This document shows, in pieces, positions 48,764 to 60,929 of a stretch of 64,000 nucleotides of DNA (within the stretch, counting starts at the first letter, position 1; every line of letters starts with the position of its first letter). The notes beneath the pieces were generated by a model that did no database searches, was not told the origin of the DNA, and was given only the letters and a program-made list of their open reading frames with translations. Source of the stretch: Polytrichum commune (lineage: Eukaryota > Streptophyta > Polytrichopsida > Polytrichales > Polytrichaceae); the NCBI GenBank assembly GCA_950295325.1, contig OX485806.1:22196001-22260000 (forward strand). Direction: 5' to 3'. A program made the position numbers and the translations under genes.

Positions 48764-51195
48764 TAAGGATGGAGGTTTATGGCTGATAGCAGTTCATCTG
48801 CAGGATAGTTTGCGTATTTGGCCTTGTCGTAGAGGCATTTGTTGACACCCAACCCTTCTGGAACTTGGAAGAGTTTGTCCATCCGGGTTATAGGGTGATT
48901 ATGCACCTTCAACAACTCCACTTTGTACACAAAGTACAAACACAAGACATTGACGATCTTGGTTTTCTTGTCCTTCAACGTAGTGTACGCCCTCTCCGTC
49001 GGTGCAGCAATGTGATGAAATTTGTATACTCCGGCTGCAATTTCCGAACAAGCTCGTACATTTGCTCCGCCCTCTTATCCTTGACTATCCACAACCAGAT
49101 GTCTATTTCCCTAAACTTAGGACTTGCATAATCGACGAACTTAGATAGGCAGGGCTCGTAAAAAATGGTGCTCATGGTGCCCTCAAATGAGCTTCCAGGA
49201 ATGCTGAAGTCTATCATTCCAAACGGAAACCGGTCCCTTACTTTTGTCCTTATCACCATTCTAGCATCAAGGCTAGATCGGCCCTGGATTTTTAAAGGCT
49301 CAAAGGTAACAAGGTTGAAATGTGTGTCCCCCTCAAAATGGATAATTTTTTTCTCCTTTATTAAGTTGGAGAAGGTACACCATGTTTATTCTAGAAGCGC
49401 CTGATTCTTCCCACCCTTGAACAACTTTGACTTCAAGAAATCTTCCCCCGCCTCCTTGATTAGAGCCGCCATGGACACACTGGTGAATTTGTACTCTGAT
49501 TTGAAGGCTCTCTAGTTTGCCTCATGAACCTCGTCATCTATGAAAATGTTATTTTCCGGCACCAGTTTATGTAGCTCCTGTACGATGGTCGTCTTCTTCT
49601 TCTTCTTGTTTTTTGTCCATTCTTTCATGGTGTAGCATGAAAGAATGAAGGATTTGGATTTTTGGAAGACAATCTTTGGAAGACAATTCTTAAATGTGAA
49701 CTTCCATCCATGGAAGTTCAATCTTATATTGATCATCGCGTTGCTGGAGCGATACTACAACAACCCGAAGCATACTAGGCAACTATGACCTCACATTGGG
49801 CCAATGCCCATGGAGGCCGTGCCGTTCGGCCTCGGGTGGGTGAGGCCACACCACCTCACTCATATAAGCCTCTAAGACTTTTGGTAGGGCCCCTACCCCA
49901 CCGTCAAGAAACCTTTTGTCTCTCTACCAAGAGTTGGGGCCAAGTAGACATTTTCCCTTAACTGCTGGGCCTAGAAACCCCCAGCAGGTTCAGACCATCA
50001 TAACTTCCTTATTTGATATCTGATTCTAGCAAACGACCATTCCATCTTCATCTACGCTTCACGTAAATGCCAATAGATTCCTCAATTGTCCCATTCAAGC
50101 AAGTATTGAGGAAGTTATGCCTATTCAAACCTTGGCAGTCCCGGGAGCCACTTCCAGGCCACTGCTGTACTAGGGCGCTGTCCCGGGACAACGCCCCATT
50201 CAAATTTCCATATCTCCTAGCTCACACATCCAATTAAGGTATTCTTGAGCATTCTAGAATCTACACGCCATAAGCTACGCAAAGCTCATGGCCTTACCCT
50301 CGTGCCTCCCAGTCTCCATGGGTGGGAGGCGTTCTCAACGCCCGGGGCCCTCGCCCAGAGTAGGACCACTTGGGCCCTCTCACCAACAGCACCACAAGTC
50401 CCGGGTGTCACTCCGGGGTCCCCCTTGTGCCCATGGTGTTTCGGGCACTCCTCATGGAGAGGTGTGCGACATCTCCCCTTTCAACTCATTATATTTTTTC
50501 TGCTTGTAACTAGCGTTATCAATTGAGGAGAATTTAATTATCATCTAGTACTTGAAATCCTACATGTGAATAAAATAATGCGTGTTAAATTTGCACATGT
50601 AATTTCCAAAACATATCATGAACAATAACTGAAACAAGAAATTGGGTTGATCGACCCAAAGCATACTCACCTCCCACTTGGAATTCTTGTCCTTCATATT
50701 CTCCCACTCCTTGGGAGATCTGCCATAGAACTCTTACACCTCCTGGGAGGCCATGATGCTCCTTATTTAGGAAGTTCGGTAGGCCTTCTTTTTGTTCCCC
50801 ATGTTGAAGTAGCGGAAGATGTAGCTGAGCCTCGTCTCGTCATCAGACCACACTACCAAGGCCTTCCACACCTTCAACTTTTCCTTTTGATGGTTGGGAT
50901 CATCCCACTCAATCATCAGTTGGATTTTCTTGGACGCCTCCACATTGCGCTAGCCGTCTATTACCTAGATCTCCCCTGCATCTACTTTTTGCATGGGCTT
51001 TACCATGCACAGCTTAGGGGAACTGGCTTGTTAGTCATCACTAATGACTCTCTTGCCTTCTTCAATGGTGTCGTTTGTTGGTTGGTTGAAGGCGTTGGCC
51101 TCTCGCTATCAGCTCGTGCCGCTGAAGGAGTGATTCTTCTTGACTCAGCTGGAACCGCTCGCAGCTTCCTCATTAATTGAGGCCGTGGTGACATT
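48764..51195 (-). pseudogene. Unrecognised decayed coding fragments, probably transposon-derived
   Basis: Minus-strand frames 48754-48978, 48975-49259, 49512-49736 and the interrupted stretch 51195-50650 read as pieces of protein-like sequence (for example IDIWLWIVKDKRAEQMYELV and KLKVWKALVVWSDDETRLSY) with many stops and frame changes. I do not recognise the family. The position beside LTR-like sequence suggests a transposon cargo or a second element; this is inference. Confidence 0.4.
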
Positions 51196-52499
51196 ACCTT
51201 TACAAGCTGTTATTGCAAACACTCTGGAGTAGAATTGTTGATGTTCTTCCAAACACTCTCAATCTCACACAAACAACTGAATCTATTTAACACTTTGAAT
51301 ATCACAAAAAGTTTGAATGTCATACATACTTTGAAACTCTCAAACAATCTTGCATATCTCATACAACCCTTGTATCTCTCAAACAACTCCGAAATCTCTT
51401 AAACAATTCCTAAATCTTACAAGTACTCCAAAAAAAATACAAACTCCTAAACCTCGCCAATTCCAGGTGAATGAAACAAACAGTTTCAATCTACAAACAC
51501 TTGAACCTCGCAAACACAAGCTGAAGCTCCTACACAACGTTCTAAAACGACATCAACACTCTTCTACCTACTTCCTTCACCCTTACACACTAAAGTCTTT
51601 CTCTGTGGGTTTCTGTTTTATAAACACTTCCGAACACCTAAGATTGCAGAAGTGTGTGAACCCTAAGAGTGGTCCACCACTCCGCGGGATCATTTTTAGT
51701 TAGAATGATAGCATTAAAATTTAGAATTAATAGGGAATTTAGGGAAAATTAGTTCAATTAGTAGTTAGCCGAGAAGAATGAAGGTGAAGTACTGAGGACT
51801 TCGGGCCTTCAACCGGAAGTAACAAAATTCTAGTGAAGGGTAAGGTTGGTTAAAATGAAAACTAAGTAGTGCTAGAAAATAACAAGGTAGAAAAAAATAT
51901 GCTAGCTAGTAAAAACTGCTAGCTAAATAAATGTTAGTAGATGCTAGCTAAGCAAATATTAGTTGATGCTTGCTAAGAAAATATTAGTATATTAGTTAAT
52001 AGGGGTCACACAAGATTATTGGATGTGTTTGGCATAAGAAGACGAAATCGGCTTGAAGATTTTTGAAGAAAAAATAGAAAAAATGCAAGGGGGCTACTTG
52101 CTTACTTGCCCACATGGCCCCTTGCCAACTCGATGGCGAAAAATTAGAAATGTTCTAAGGTTCCCGGTTGGAGCCACCTTGGCGAGAGGGTGGCATCCTC
52201 CACCAGGAAAAAAATCCCAAGACGAAATTTCGGGAAAAAGTTCGAAGAATGAAGCCGGTGGCGGAGGGGTCCAACTATTTTTTGAGAGGGTTTAAAACCA
52301 CTTCTTCCCCTTTCAATCTCTTTCCACATTTTCATTTTTTGGACGGCGAAGCCCTCTAGAATTGTAGTTAGAAAGAGAAACAACATTATCATTCATTCAA
52401 CATAGGTATAAGTTAGAATTCTTATAGTTAGAACTCTTGAGAAAAGGTAGTGTGTTTCTTAACACACCCCTAAGTAGCTGTGTCACTTTCAAGCGAGTG
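51196..52499. other. Intergenic, nothing recognised
   Basis: AT-rich. Around 51220-51560 are many short variants of CTCAAACA / CTCACACAAACA, and around 51900-51990 of TGCTAGCTAA; these are low-complexity repeats. No gene seen. Confidence 0.5.
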
Positions 52500-53190
52500 T
52501 AGTGGATACAAAAACTATAATTTAGCCTTAAGATTTTAAGTGAATTTAACCCTTGATGTTAGCTTTCCAAAAAGTCTAAAATTGTTAGAATCAGACTTAG
52601 GGACAAAAAATTATGAATGTTTGAGTGAAGATGTCTCAGTTGCCTCTGAAATTACAAGCGCTGACTTTGCAAGCGCATAACTAAAAGAGAAATAAACCAG
52701 TTGCTTTGATATTCAAATGCGTTATAATTCTTGTTGTTAGCTTTCTAAAAAGTATAAGTTTGTCACAATCAAATTTAAGAAGTGAGAGTTATGAATGTTT
52801 GAATGAAGGTATCCCAGCTGCCTCTTAAAATATAAGAGCTAACTTTGTAAGCTCATACCCGCAAGAGAAAGCATGCAATTGTTTTGATATTTAGGGTAGT
52901 TGTAGATCCAATTTTAAGGTTTCTAGAAAATCTAAGCTTGCTGGAATCTAAGTTAATAGGCAAAAGTTATGGATGTTTGAATGAAGGTATCGCAGCTGCC
53001 TCTTGAATTCTAAAAGCTAACTTTGTAAGCTTATATTTTTAAGAAGATCCATACAATTGCTTTGATAATTGGATGAGTTATATTTCTTGTTGTTAGCTTT
53101 CCAGATTATTAACAATTGTTCCAATTGAAGCTTGTGAACAAAAGTTGTGGCCGTTTAAACGAAGGGGTGTCTGCTGCCTTACGAGAAGAG
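52500..53190. repeat. Tandem repeat, about 178-bp unit, four copies
   Basis: The anchor GTTAGCTTTC and its variants recur at 52558, 52736, about 52916 and 53092, spacings 176-180. Each unit also carries GTTATGAATGTTTGAATGAAGG and CAGTTGCCTCT-like blocks. The copies are diverged. Similar subrepeats occur in untranslated parts of plant gypsy elements, which is a possible origin. Confidence 0.8.
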
Positions 53191-56100
53191 GTTCGTCCAT
53201 CCAAGGTTGGCGGGTACGAGTTGGTGTGGTGAGCGGCCTAGCGTTGGAGTAGGGGTTCCACACCAACCTTCGCCAAGCTAAGATGCGAGTCAATCGGTAA
53301 GCGTTTTAACCCTACACCCTTCAATTTAGGATTGGAAGGAGCACGGCAAAGGTAAATTCTCACCCTAACCCAACTATCCATGTAAGGCTAGGGGGGGCAT
53401 CACCCACCTAGCTACTGAGGGGGATATTGTGCGGAGCATCTCGGTTAAATGTTGTGGTAGTAGTTTTTTCATTCATAGCTCGTTTGTGTGTAGTTCGGGT
53501 TAATCACCGGCATGACCACTCTGTATGTTGTAGGTGGTAAGGTGGGAGTAATGACCCACGAAACCACCATTATGTTGTTGGTCCCAAGGGTTGGAGGTGA
53601 TGGCCCCAACCCATGAAGATTGTGTAATAGGTTGAACACACACGTTGCCTTATTCTCCGGTCCCATCAAGTTGAATTTTTGTGATCAAACCGTGTTAAAC
53701 TAATTAATAACCAACAACATTCGTACGACCTCCGTGGGCAAAAAACCAACCGGAAACTTAACTCGGAGGATTGAGACTACCCCTCCGACGGCAAAGATCG
53801 GAGGGTGTAAGTATCAATCAACTTTCAATAGACCCGCACAGGGCCTTGAAGGGTTCAGGTTAGGGCGTGCACCAAACAGGTAGGTGGTGATGCCATATAT
53901 TATGAACTTAGTAACATAAGCCTTGTTCAATCAACCATAAATTAAGAATGAAGGTTGAGAGGGTGGGACTTAATTAAGGTCCCTTCGTTTAGAGAATTTA
54001 ATATATAAGAAGTAAAGAATCAGAGGTGGCCTAAGGTAAAATGTAAGGTTATTTCATTCATTAGGGTTAGGTTGCCTTGATCCCAAGGCTGGTGCGTCTG
54101 CGCGTAGACTAGGATAGATTAGGCATTAAGTTAGGGAACTTAATAATTACCTTAGGCACTTAAAATCTAGGCACAACCTATCGGAATGATACGACGTGAT
54201 TATCAAACCCCTCCACAAACACAAAACACCCATTAAATATCAAAACAACCGGGTTCGGCTTGGGCACCTGCCAAGGTAGCCACCCTTACCGAAGGGTTTG
54301 TGCGGTACTTTTAGGCTCCCTCGGAAGGGGGTGTCCAAAAGCACCACAAAGTGTAATCGTCTGCTAAAGCAAGAGAAGGAGGGATGGAGAAGAAACAATA
54401 GGCGGGAGAATGAGAGAAAAAACAAACAACCCTGAATCGTTGTGGCGCTTCAGGAAAGGCGACGCTTTCAAGAGCGGCCCGCGCGGAGTGAATGCTTGGT
54501 GCGGAGAGAGAGAAGAAACAAAAATTGTGACGGTTGGAGTTTTGTCGCCTTTGGAAACAGGTCCGCAACCGCACGATTAGGACGCCCACATGATTAGGGC
54601 ACCCACAGAAATAGAATTACGGGGCAACCCTAAATCCTAAAGCCTATCTCTAAACCCTTTAGCGGCAATTAGTTTTTTCAAGACACTTTGGAGTACCCTA
54701 AGGTGCTACATCAAATACAGTGTTCCACAAAACTAATCATTTTTACAACTTTATATTGAAACTAATATCTAACCCCTACTTACATAACACCATACCCTTA
54801 ATTTTGCAAACAAGTTGAAGTCATTGGTTTCTCTTTCATTTGAGCACCTTAGAAAAATAATACAATTGCGTGATATTCAACAATGTCATCATTGACATTT
54901 AGAATTTACCAATGATGTCAACCACTCACATAACATTCAATGAATAAAAGGAACCACCCCCCCCCCCCTCTCAACATGAAATTGGGAACTTTAGCATACT
55001 TGAGTGTGGAGCCTAAATGAATACCTTCCCCAACTCCATTTTTTAAGGGTTTTGAATTCCATGATCCTCATTTCAAATTGCTAACATGCTCAAGTTTTTT
55101 GTAATCCCTTAGGTATTCACTTTGATGAATCATATAGTCGCCAATAAACCATGGTTCATGATATATTACTTGGAATGTGACATTAAAAATAAATTGGAGA
55201 ATCATAATGATTACAAATGTATCCCCCGCGCCCCTATGAAGTTCAACATCAAATGAAGCCATTCAAGCAATCATGTTGTTAGTCAATGTTCCCTTCACAT
55301 ATATTAGATAATGACACAAGATATAATAGATGTTGTTTGTATATGGAGGCATCACTAAACAACTACGAGATTTTGTGTCTAAGGTTTAGGATTTAGGGTT
55401 TAGGGTCTAGGGTGTGTTGGCATGGGTAAAGCATGTTCACAAGTGTGGAAAGTTGTTGTGTGGTTGTATACAAATGAACTCACTAAAGGGAATATGCGAT
55501 TTAGTGCACGCAATTTGGTCAACTAATATTAAGCTATAACCTTGTCTTACTAGTGAGAAAAGTCTAATAGGAAGGTTATAGTAAATACGATCTTGATCAT
55601 ATTAATATGTTATTTGAGACATTTAAACATGATATACTGATTGGTCATGTGTTTGTTTAAGATACATTTCATGTTGTGGATGTCATAAGGACATACATTT
55701 CCAACTTTGCATGTTTTTCTCACACACATTGCTAGACTTGAATTGGACTTGAGGATAAATTCAAATATCCTTGAAAGAGTGACTTAAAAAGTGGCATTGG
55801 TGGTTAGGATCCCATCAATGACGTCCACATAGGTTAGTCATTGCCACAATTGCATGCTTGAGAATAAAACAATGTTGTATGCACATATTACAAATGACAT
55901 GTCATGTCATATTCTTTAAAAACTTTTGTCATTTGCATTGTTGCAAATTGAAATTTGAAATAATAAATTAACTTTGTGATGACATGATTTTTTTTCAATA
56001 TTATATAATTCCTCATGCGAGGGTCTTAATAACTACTTTAACTATTGCATTTAGTGACTCTTACCATATGGAATTACACAATGTTGCCACTCCTTTTGTC

Positions 56101-56644
56101 AATATATTGGTTAAAATATACCGTAATGTTTGAGTTCAACTAGAGTAATATCATGATTTAATATGTATATGATACATCAGAGTGAACTTGTAGAAGTGGT
56201 TGTTCTAAAGCATTTATCACATACCATTTTCCCTCATTACACTTGCAAAAATACATGTGGCCGCCACTCTTCCTCCCAATGGTGCATGTCATATCCACAT
56301 AAAATAATAAAAAATGGACTAAATATTCAAATGAGTTTCAATACACATTGTCATTACACATTAAATCATATGATGGTTGGGGCATCGAAGAGCCAGGCTA
56401 GATGCGCATTATCTATAATCAATAAAAAACGGGGAATTTTGTCAAGAGGTTTGAAATAACCTCCACAAGAAAACTAGGCGGTAAAGGCATTCAAAGAGGA
56501 AGTTGAGGAAGCAAAGGTGGATAGTATAAAAGGGGTGCACTCCCACAAGTTGGTCATTTTTGCTCTTCTCCCAATCCTGAAATCGTAGGAAGCACTCTCA
56601 GTCAGAGCTGTACTTCAAGGTTCGTGCACACTACCGTTCATCAT
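53191..56644. other. Intergenic, nothing recognised
   Basis: No domain-bearing frame. It holds a C homopolymer at 54957-54968 and a short imperfect TTTAGGG telomere-like run at 55379-55412. The stretch around 53200-54660 may belong to a decayed LTR element, but no boundaries could be set. Confidence 0.5.
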
Positions 56645-57036
56645 GGGGGGATCACTCCATTGTCAAGTTGAACACCATGTGCGACCAAAAAAAATCTTCT
56701 TTTGGTAAGTTGCACCACCAAAATGGGTCAAAATTTTATCAAATGTTTTTCATGAGTAGATATACACAGTACCTATGACATAGTTAAAAGTGGTAACTAA
56801 ATTTGATGATTTGTTTTTTTCATAAAACATACCGTTTCTAACTAAAATGACACAGAATTGAACTAAAAAAAAAAAAAAATGACTAAAAATTTCAAAAAAA
56901 TATACAAAAGATACTATCAATGGTTATGTATATGTAGAAAAAATATCATAAATTTTAAAATTATATATGGCATGTAATATAGGGGTAGCAAACTTTGTCT
57001 GCACGTGGTGTCAACTTGACAATGAAGTGACCTCCC
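56645..57036. repeat. Inverted repeat with AT-rich centre (MITE-like)
   Basis: Left arm 56645-56685 (core CATTGTCAAGTTGAACACCA) and right arm 57000-57036 are reverse complements with few mismatches, enclosing about 315 AT-rich bases without coding capacity. A short target duplication could not be assigned. Confidence 0.65.
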
Positions 57037-57132
57037 TGTGCCGTTCATGAGCAACTATCCACAACATGCAACTCCACCGTCAATTTCTATTGAGCCCAAA
57101 TTCAGTCGACCATGAAATTTCCGCCGCATTAA

Positions 57133-57925
57133 ACGGCGGATTTTGCGGTTGATTTGGGTCGGTCAACCCAAACCCCTTCTCGAGTGTGGGTGGAATTAAT
57201 ATGACCTTGAATCCATCCTGCGAGAAGGTTTGGATCGGGCGACCCAAACTTTATCCCATAGCATGGACGAATTGTGGATGGCCGTGAACCCATCATGTCA
57301 GAAGGTTTGGACGAACTGAGCACGACCTTGAACCCATCATGGTACAAGGTTTGGGTCAGTCGATCCAAACCCCTTCCCACCCCATGGGCGAGTTGTGAAT
57401 GGTCCTAAACCCATCTTGCCATAGGGTTTAGGTTGGTCAATCCAAACCTTTTTCCACAGCATGGGTGAGTTGTGAATGTTTCTGAACCCATCCTGCCACA
57501 TGGTTTAGACTGGTCGATCCAAACCCCTTCCCACAACGTGGGTGAATTGTGGATGGTCCTGAACCCATCCTGCCACATGGTTTAGACTGGTCGACCCAAA
57601 CCCCTTCCCACAACGTGGGTGAATTGTGGATGGTCCTGAACCCATCCTGCCACACGGTTTAGACTGGTCGACCCAAACCCCTTCCCACAACGTGAGTGAA
57701 TTGTGGATGGTCCTGAACCCATCTTGCTACATGATTTAGACTGGTCGACCCAAACCCCTTCCCACAACGTGGGCGAATTGTGGATGGTCCTGAACTCATT
57801 TTGCTGTAGGGTTTAGGTCAGTTGACTCAAACCCCTTCCTACAGTGTGGGCGAACTATGGATGGCCATGAACCCATCCTGCCGTAGGGTTTAGGTTGGTC
57901 AACCCAAACCCCTTCCCACAATATG
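57133..57925. repeat. 77-bp satellite array, about 10 copies
   Basis: Head-to-tail copies share GACCCAAACCCCTTCCCACA, GTGGGTGAATTGTGGATGGT and CCTGAACCCATCCTGCCACA. The central copies (about 57480-57780) are nearly identical, while copies towards both ends diverge and one is shortened near 57310. The long open frames on the minus strand result from the repeat having few stops. Confidence 0.92.
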
Positions 57926-58093
57926 TTGGGGAACATGTTCTAGACTGACCCACAAAATTGGAAGTCCACATTGTAGTTGTGTTGGACATGTCTTAGGCTT
58001 GAGTGTCTCCAAATTGAATGATCATGATGTCATGTATTTCCAATATTTTTTTCTTTTGGACCCTTAAATTGTGTCCATCTTTGTTAAAGTTTC

Positions 58094-60888
58094 ATGTACA
58101 TGTATGTAGGCACAATGGAGGGATTTAGTGGAAGAGGGGATTCCTACTCTGAAGACATGGGCACTACCCTATCTACATCTGGAGATGAGCTAGACATTGT
58201 TGGGAAAGCTAGTATTGATGACAGTACAGATGAAGATCATTTGGGGGTTCCTTCGCCTTCCGTACCTTTCTGTCCCATTGTGGAATGTGCGGGGCTTTCA
58301 AGAGCCTCATGGGTGAATTTAGAGGTGGTACTTGTTAATGACAGTGGAGTTGCTACGGCGGAGGGTATTTGTCGTAACATCCATCCACAAGATTGCATTG
58401 ATGAAAACTCGCTTGGCACCGAGGACGTTGGAGTTGTCATATTGGAGTTACTCGTTCATTCCAAGGTGAATCCCACTCATAGGTCCTCCCTCTGTAGGTG
58501 GCCATTGAGGAATGTCATGATTGAGGGAGTTAACTTGCGTGAACATGAGCGACGACACATGCAAAACCAAAATGAGCTCCAAACAAACATCCGGCCACGC
58601 AAAGGCCTACGAAAGTACGATACATTGGCACGCCTTACTCCATCTGCAAATGAGTGTAAACGTCAAAGGTTGCTATGTGAAGAGTCCATTAGAGAAGTTG
58701 CCACAAAAACTTGTTGTGTACATCGTTGTTGCCAATTGTTCCCAAGGGATAAAATGAAGGCCATCTGCGAAGAAATGTGACTTGGAGATTTACGTCTAAG
58801 ATCCACCAAAAAAATTGATGTCCATAGGGCGATACATGTGAACGGAGTGGGTCGCAAGGTCATCACCCTTAAAAGCATAGACGTGTGTTGTACGGCATGA
58901 TACACATTCACAGTGTGTTGAAAACGGAATTTTATAGACAAGCCGCCTATGCCAAGGAGGGCCTCCGGTCCCGTCACCATGGGAATATGGGTTTAAGGAA
59001 ACCTAGGGAAACAACGAGGCAAGCAATTGCTACTCTAGCAACCATCATTGTCCCCTTTGCCGATGCTATGCCGCACAAAATACGCACACTCGCAACCGGT
59101 GAAAAGGTTGTCGAGAAGATTCTTCTCATAGGCACAAAATAGAAAGACATATTGTTGGACGTAAACGCAAAGTTTGGCCGGTTTGGAGCCAATTTCGCAT
59201 CAGAATTGAGTGCAATCATGAAAACAAACTTTAATGAATACATCATAAAAAAACGAGGTGACAAATTTGCCCGGTGTTCCAAAAGCGAGAAATTGAAGCG
59301 TCTTCGGGATGCACACATGATGGGGATAGAGTCCTATGCAACACATGAATTGAACTATTTCAAGCATGTGAACATGCAAGAGGCGCACCGTAATGATTAC
59401 TACATAAATAAAGCTTTGTCCATCTCCAAGTCCTCGGAGGTCCTTACGGTCATCCATGATAAAATGGACCATGCCAAAACAACCTAACCATGTTTTGCAA
59501 ATCGAATCAAAGCTACGGACAGACTTTTTAAGCTACATATATCGGTTACATGTGAATTTGGAAACAATCTCGTCGCATTACCTAAACGCAAATTTGTGTT
59601 TGTAGGGTTGTACTTGGGGACATAGATGTACACAATGTGAATTTTTTATAAATGAATATTAAACCCTTGGGTTGGCATTGCATGATTGATTGCACATGGA
59701 CACGGTGATGTCAAATTTGCTCATTATGCTCTTGATTTGTATCCGGTAGATTCAACCCAAACGATAGTGTCATTTGCAAGGCTTTTACGTGATTTGCAAA
59801 AACGGCCGTCCTATTCTTCAAGATTGTTATTTGAAAACACAAGGTCAACACCTCTATGTGAAGCAGTGTTGGATGGAAAAGATGTATGTTTGCATTCGTT
59901 GTTGGAGCCACCAAGTGAACCTGTGATTGCCATGAATTTGCCCCCAACTATGCGTGTCCAGTTGGACAATTGTGCTAAGGACAATAAAAGTAGATATGTT
60001 TTTGCATATTGGTCGTTGTTGGTTGCGAAAGGCATTTTCAAGGAGGTCTTTGCCACACGTACGATGATATTGATACATTGTTGGGGCGGTGAAGCATGAA
60101 GTTGCGAGAGGAGGATTTTCCAACAATCCCATTATTGATGAAGTCGTACATGGATTTGGAAAACGTTCCCGTCATCCCATATGATCGAGGAGGTGCCCGA
60201 CTTTAAGGCATTTATAGAACCGTATATTCAAAGTAGAGCTCACCGATTGATTGGGCATACGAAGGCACAACAATTCCGGTTCTACATGCGTGACGATGGT
60301 GTCCCCGCCATGCAATACAAGTTGTTGTGCACAATACAAGACTGGGACCCGCCAGAGGGTCTCCTTGTATGGCATGTTGATGCGGATGGAAGGACAATAT
60401 TGCCGGATGGGGAGCCTATGCCTTACAAACCAATACCCATGAAGAATTTGAAGGATATTGTAAAAAGCATATCAGGCTTCATACAGTATTGGGAGAGTTT
60501 GAGGGTAGCGGATGTTGGTGGATAGTGTTGGCATCGTTACGGAAATTGGATATAGTATTGGACACGTGTTCGTGGCGCCTTGGCAAACCTTCACCAAAAT
60601 ACCCCCCTTATTTTGAGGCATGGACTTTGGCCATAAGCGCGTGTCGATGTACAAGCTTCGGAGGCTAGCCTTTTGGGAAATGGAGAGGTTCGAGAGGAGT
60701 TTGATGTGGACGACCATTACGTCGGGCCTATTAGTTTCCGTCCCCCACCATCATTCCGTATTGCAATGGATTGTCATGAAAATTATATGCTCATTTTGCA
60801 TCCTAAAGATGAGACATATGCAAGGCCAGTGTGGATTGCAAGCGCTTTGTCCAAACCAAATTTTGCAACTTCTAGCCCTTATTTTTGA
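58094..60888 (+). pseudogene. Broken DUF7869-type transposase-like gene
   Basis: Pieces at 58094-58780, 58885-59142, 59152-59487, 59686-60099, 60181-60525 and 60673-60888 align in order with a single long protein known to me from bryophyte and other genomes. They are separated by frameshifts and stops. Recognisable blocks: RSRHHGNMGLRKPRETTRQA, VQLDNCAKDNKSRYVFAYWS, KGIFKEVF, and, in a shifted frame near 60060, HTYDDID, which together suggest an RNase-H-like catalytic domain. The N-terminal part (58094-58780) is acidic and then Cys/His-bearing (CCVHRCCQLFP). Family assignment is from memory and should be treated as probable. Confidence 0.5.
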
Positions 60889-60929
60889 CGATTCGGGTGA
60901 AGTACTACCGACTAACGGCACGGAATGAA

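Noticed and set aside
50647-51180. 177-residue plus-strand frame
   Set aside because: It is hydrophobic and His/Leu-rich, as expected for the antisense of the minus-strand decayed coding stretch; no domain.
57133-57925. CRISPR array or repeat-protein gene
   Set aside because: Units are 77 bp with no unique spacers, and 77 is not a multiple of 3. The open frames come from lack of stops in the repeat; the genome is a plant nucleus.
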